Source: Nitrosopumilales archaeon (GTDB lineage Archaea > Thermoproteota > Nitrososphaeria > Nitrososphaerales > Nitrososphaeraceae). Taken from it: a DNA stretch of 5,579 nt. The stretch is taken from assembly GCA_009665115.1 (NCBI GenBank), contig WJXE01000129.1, forward strand, positions 1 through 5,579, in the 5' to 3' direction. Below are positions 4,843 to 5,579 of this stretch, in pieces. The notes under the pieces were generated by a model that was not told where the DNA came from, searched no databases, and worked only from the letters and a program-made list of their open reading frames with translations. The position numbers were made by a program, and so were the translations under genes. Positions within the stretch are counted from its first letter, which is position 1. The number at the start of each line of letters is the position of its first letter.

Positions 4843-5271
4843 CTAAGTGTGAGGTGACAATACAGAGATGCATAAAGGACCATTACTTAATTTCATCATG
4901 TTGTTTCCTCGACTGGATAGCAAGAATGAGTAATGGCCCCAAATAGCCAGAATAGGACTTCTGTAACGCCCGACGACCGATGTATTTGTATTGAGCAGTA
5001 ATTCCCTAGGTTCTGAGATTATTTCTTGAAAATATTGCAAATCGAAACATTCTGCAGATAACCTATCACGGTGAAACAAAACGAAAATCTGGTTTAAAAT
5101 CTCATAATTTCTTTTGATGAATTCCTGAGGTGTCAATAATTCATAATCTACCTTTTGCGTTTCATTCGGGTTAACTTGCTTAAATTCAGCAAATCTCTGT
5201 TCCACTATTTTCTCGAAAAATGTTATGACTCGCAAATGTCTTTTCCAAATTGAGGTATGTTTCATTCGCAA
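4843..5271 (-). CDS. Hypothetical protein, probably the C-terminal part of a frameshifted gene
   Basis: The frame runs 142 codons from a TTG at 5271; the first ATG is at 5265. I do not recognise the family. Residues about 15-95 are hydrophilic, rich in Glu, Lys, Gln and Phe, and look helical (for example FFEKIVEQRFAEFKQ and TPQEFIKRNYEILNQIF). The last 45 residues, from SVVGRYRSP onward, are more mixed and less protein-like, so the natural end is uncertain. It overlaps the upstream minus-strand frame by 86 bases. Neither the TTG nor the ATG has a convincing TATA box or Shine-Dalgarno site, since both lie inside the other frame. The simplest view is that this is the continuation of that gene after a one-base shift near 5216-5220, not an independent gene. 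Confidence 0.5.
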   Translation of the reverse strand: MRMKHTSIWKRHLRVITFFEKIVEQRFAEFKQVNPNETQKVDYELLTPQEFIKRNYEILNQIFVLFHRDRLSAECFDLQYFQEIISEPRELLLNTNTSVVGRYRSPILAIWGHYSFLLSSRGNNMMKLSNGPLCISVLSPHT

Positions 5272-5579
5272 CTACAAGAAAAGTTCGCTTGGCTTCTTCC
5301 AAAGTGAATGAAATTTCATTAAACTTATTTAGATAAAGGATATTATTGTATCCTGATCTTAATTTTAACAGAATGGATTCAAACTCTTTCACACTCTCAA
5401 AGATCTCAACAAGTTTATCAATCTCACCTGATTGTCGAGGAATCTTGCCTATGAAATTACTAAATTCCGTAACTCTCCTGATAAGTAATGTAAGTGCTGC
5501 CAATCTTCCGACGTTTAAAAGACTGTGTTGATTGAAATATCTTCGGGACATCAATTCTCGTTTTGCAGCAATGTTACCC
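5186..5579 (-). CDS. Hypothetical helical protein, partial at the window edge, probably the N-terminal part of a frameshifted gene
   Basis: The frame ends at a TGA at 5188-5186 and stays open to the right edge of the window, reading ...GNIAAKRELMSRRYFNQH. The start could therefore be outside; the first ATG inside is at 5551, with a TTG at 5554. I do not recognise the family. The protein is mostly amphipathic helix, with a semi-hydrophobic stretch LAALTLLI followed by charged segments such as EIDKLVEIFESVKEFESILLKLRSG and FTLEEAKRTFLVVANETYLNLEKTFA. After LEKTFASHNIF the frame ends in a short tail (RENSGTEIC). Moving one base forward at that point continues as FEKIVEQRFAEFKQ in the other frame with the same helical character, which suggests an indel in a single larger gene. 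Confidence 0.5.
   Translation of the reverse strand, partial: GNIAAKRELMSRRYFNQHSLLNVGRLAALTLLIRRVTEFSNFIGKIPRQSGEIDKLVEIFESVKEFESILLKLRSGYNNILYLNKFNEISFTLEEAKRTFLVVANETYLNLEKTFASHNIFRENSGTEIC

Noticed and set aside
5346..5531. Plus-strand 61-codon frame at the right end
   Set aside because: It is antisense to the helical protein frame, and its Ser/Leu-rich text is the usual mirror of Glu/Lys-rich coding sequence.
1..5579. tRNA or rRNA genes, CRISPR arrays, insertion sequences, att sites
   Set aside because: I looked for cloverleaf patterns, regularly spaced repeats, transposase-like frames and terminal repeats on both strands and found none that hold up.

Overview
The window most likely comes from a low-GC archaeon. 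A soil-type ammonia oxidiser of the Nitrososphaeria (Thaumarchaeota; Nitrosocosmicus/Nitrososphaera-like) is my best guess. The reasons are archaeal-style TATA boxes about 25 bases before starts (leaderless or short-leader transcripts), few Shine-Dalgarno sequences, a small HxlR-type regulator and T-rich 3' ends instead of classic bacterial terminators. The assignment is inference from style; the window holds no phylogenetic marker gene.

Left part (1-1113). The window opens with the first 31 codons of a minus-strand membrane or exported protein, preceded by a clear TATA box and a strong palindromic array (128-169) that looks like an operator. Next is a minus-strand HxlR-family winged-helix regulator (298-720). 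A 393-base divergent intergenic region follows, with TATA boxes for both directions and several dyads and direct repeats.

Middle (1114-2817). A plus-strand 14-helix MFS transporter of the DHA2 drug-exporter type is transcribed divergently from the regulator. Regulator, operator-like repeats and efflux pump form a plausible inducible export module. The pump converges on the next gene across a 120-base spacer with a T-rich candidate terminator and a tight inverted repeat.

Right-middle (2818-4592). A minus-strand three-domain flavoprotein combines a cyclic-nucleotide-binding-like sensor domain, a thioredoxin/glutaredoxin-fold domain without CxxC, and a thioredoxin-reductase-like FAD/NAD(P)H module that also lacks its CxxC. 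A sampled stretch of this gene is about 50% GC against about 33% in a sampled stretch of the MFS gene, which suggests horizontal acquisition, probably from bacteria. Its start codon overlaps (ATGA) the stop of a 30-codon upstream reading frame. That frame begins like a universal stress protein and then loses the match, so it may be a scar of the gene that was there before, or a translated leader.

Right end (4593-5579). A gene-poor AT-rich spacer is followed by two overlapping minus-strand reading frames of unknown family. They look like one helical protein broken by a single extra base; the 5' part runs off the window.

The common theme is stress response: a regulator with a single cysteine, a drug-type efflux pump and a pyridine-nucleotide flavoprotein. 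Only the regulator-pump pair is supported by gene arrangement.
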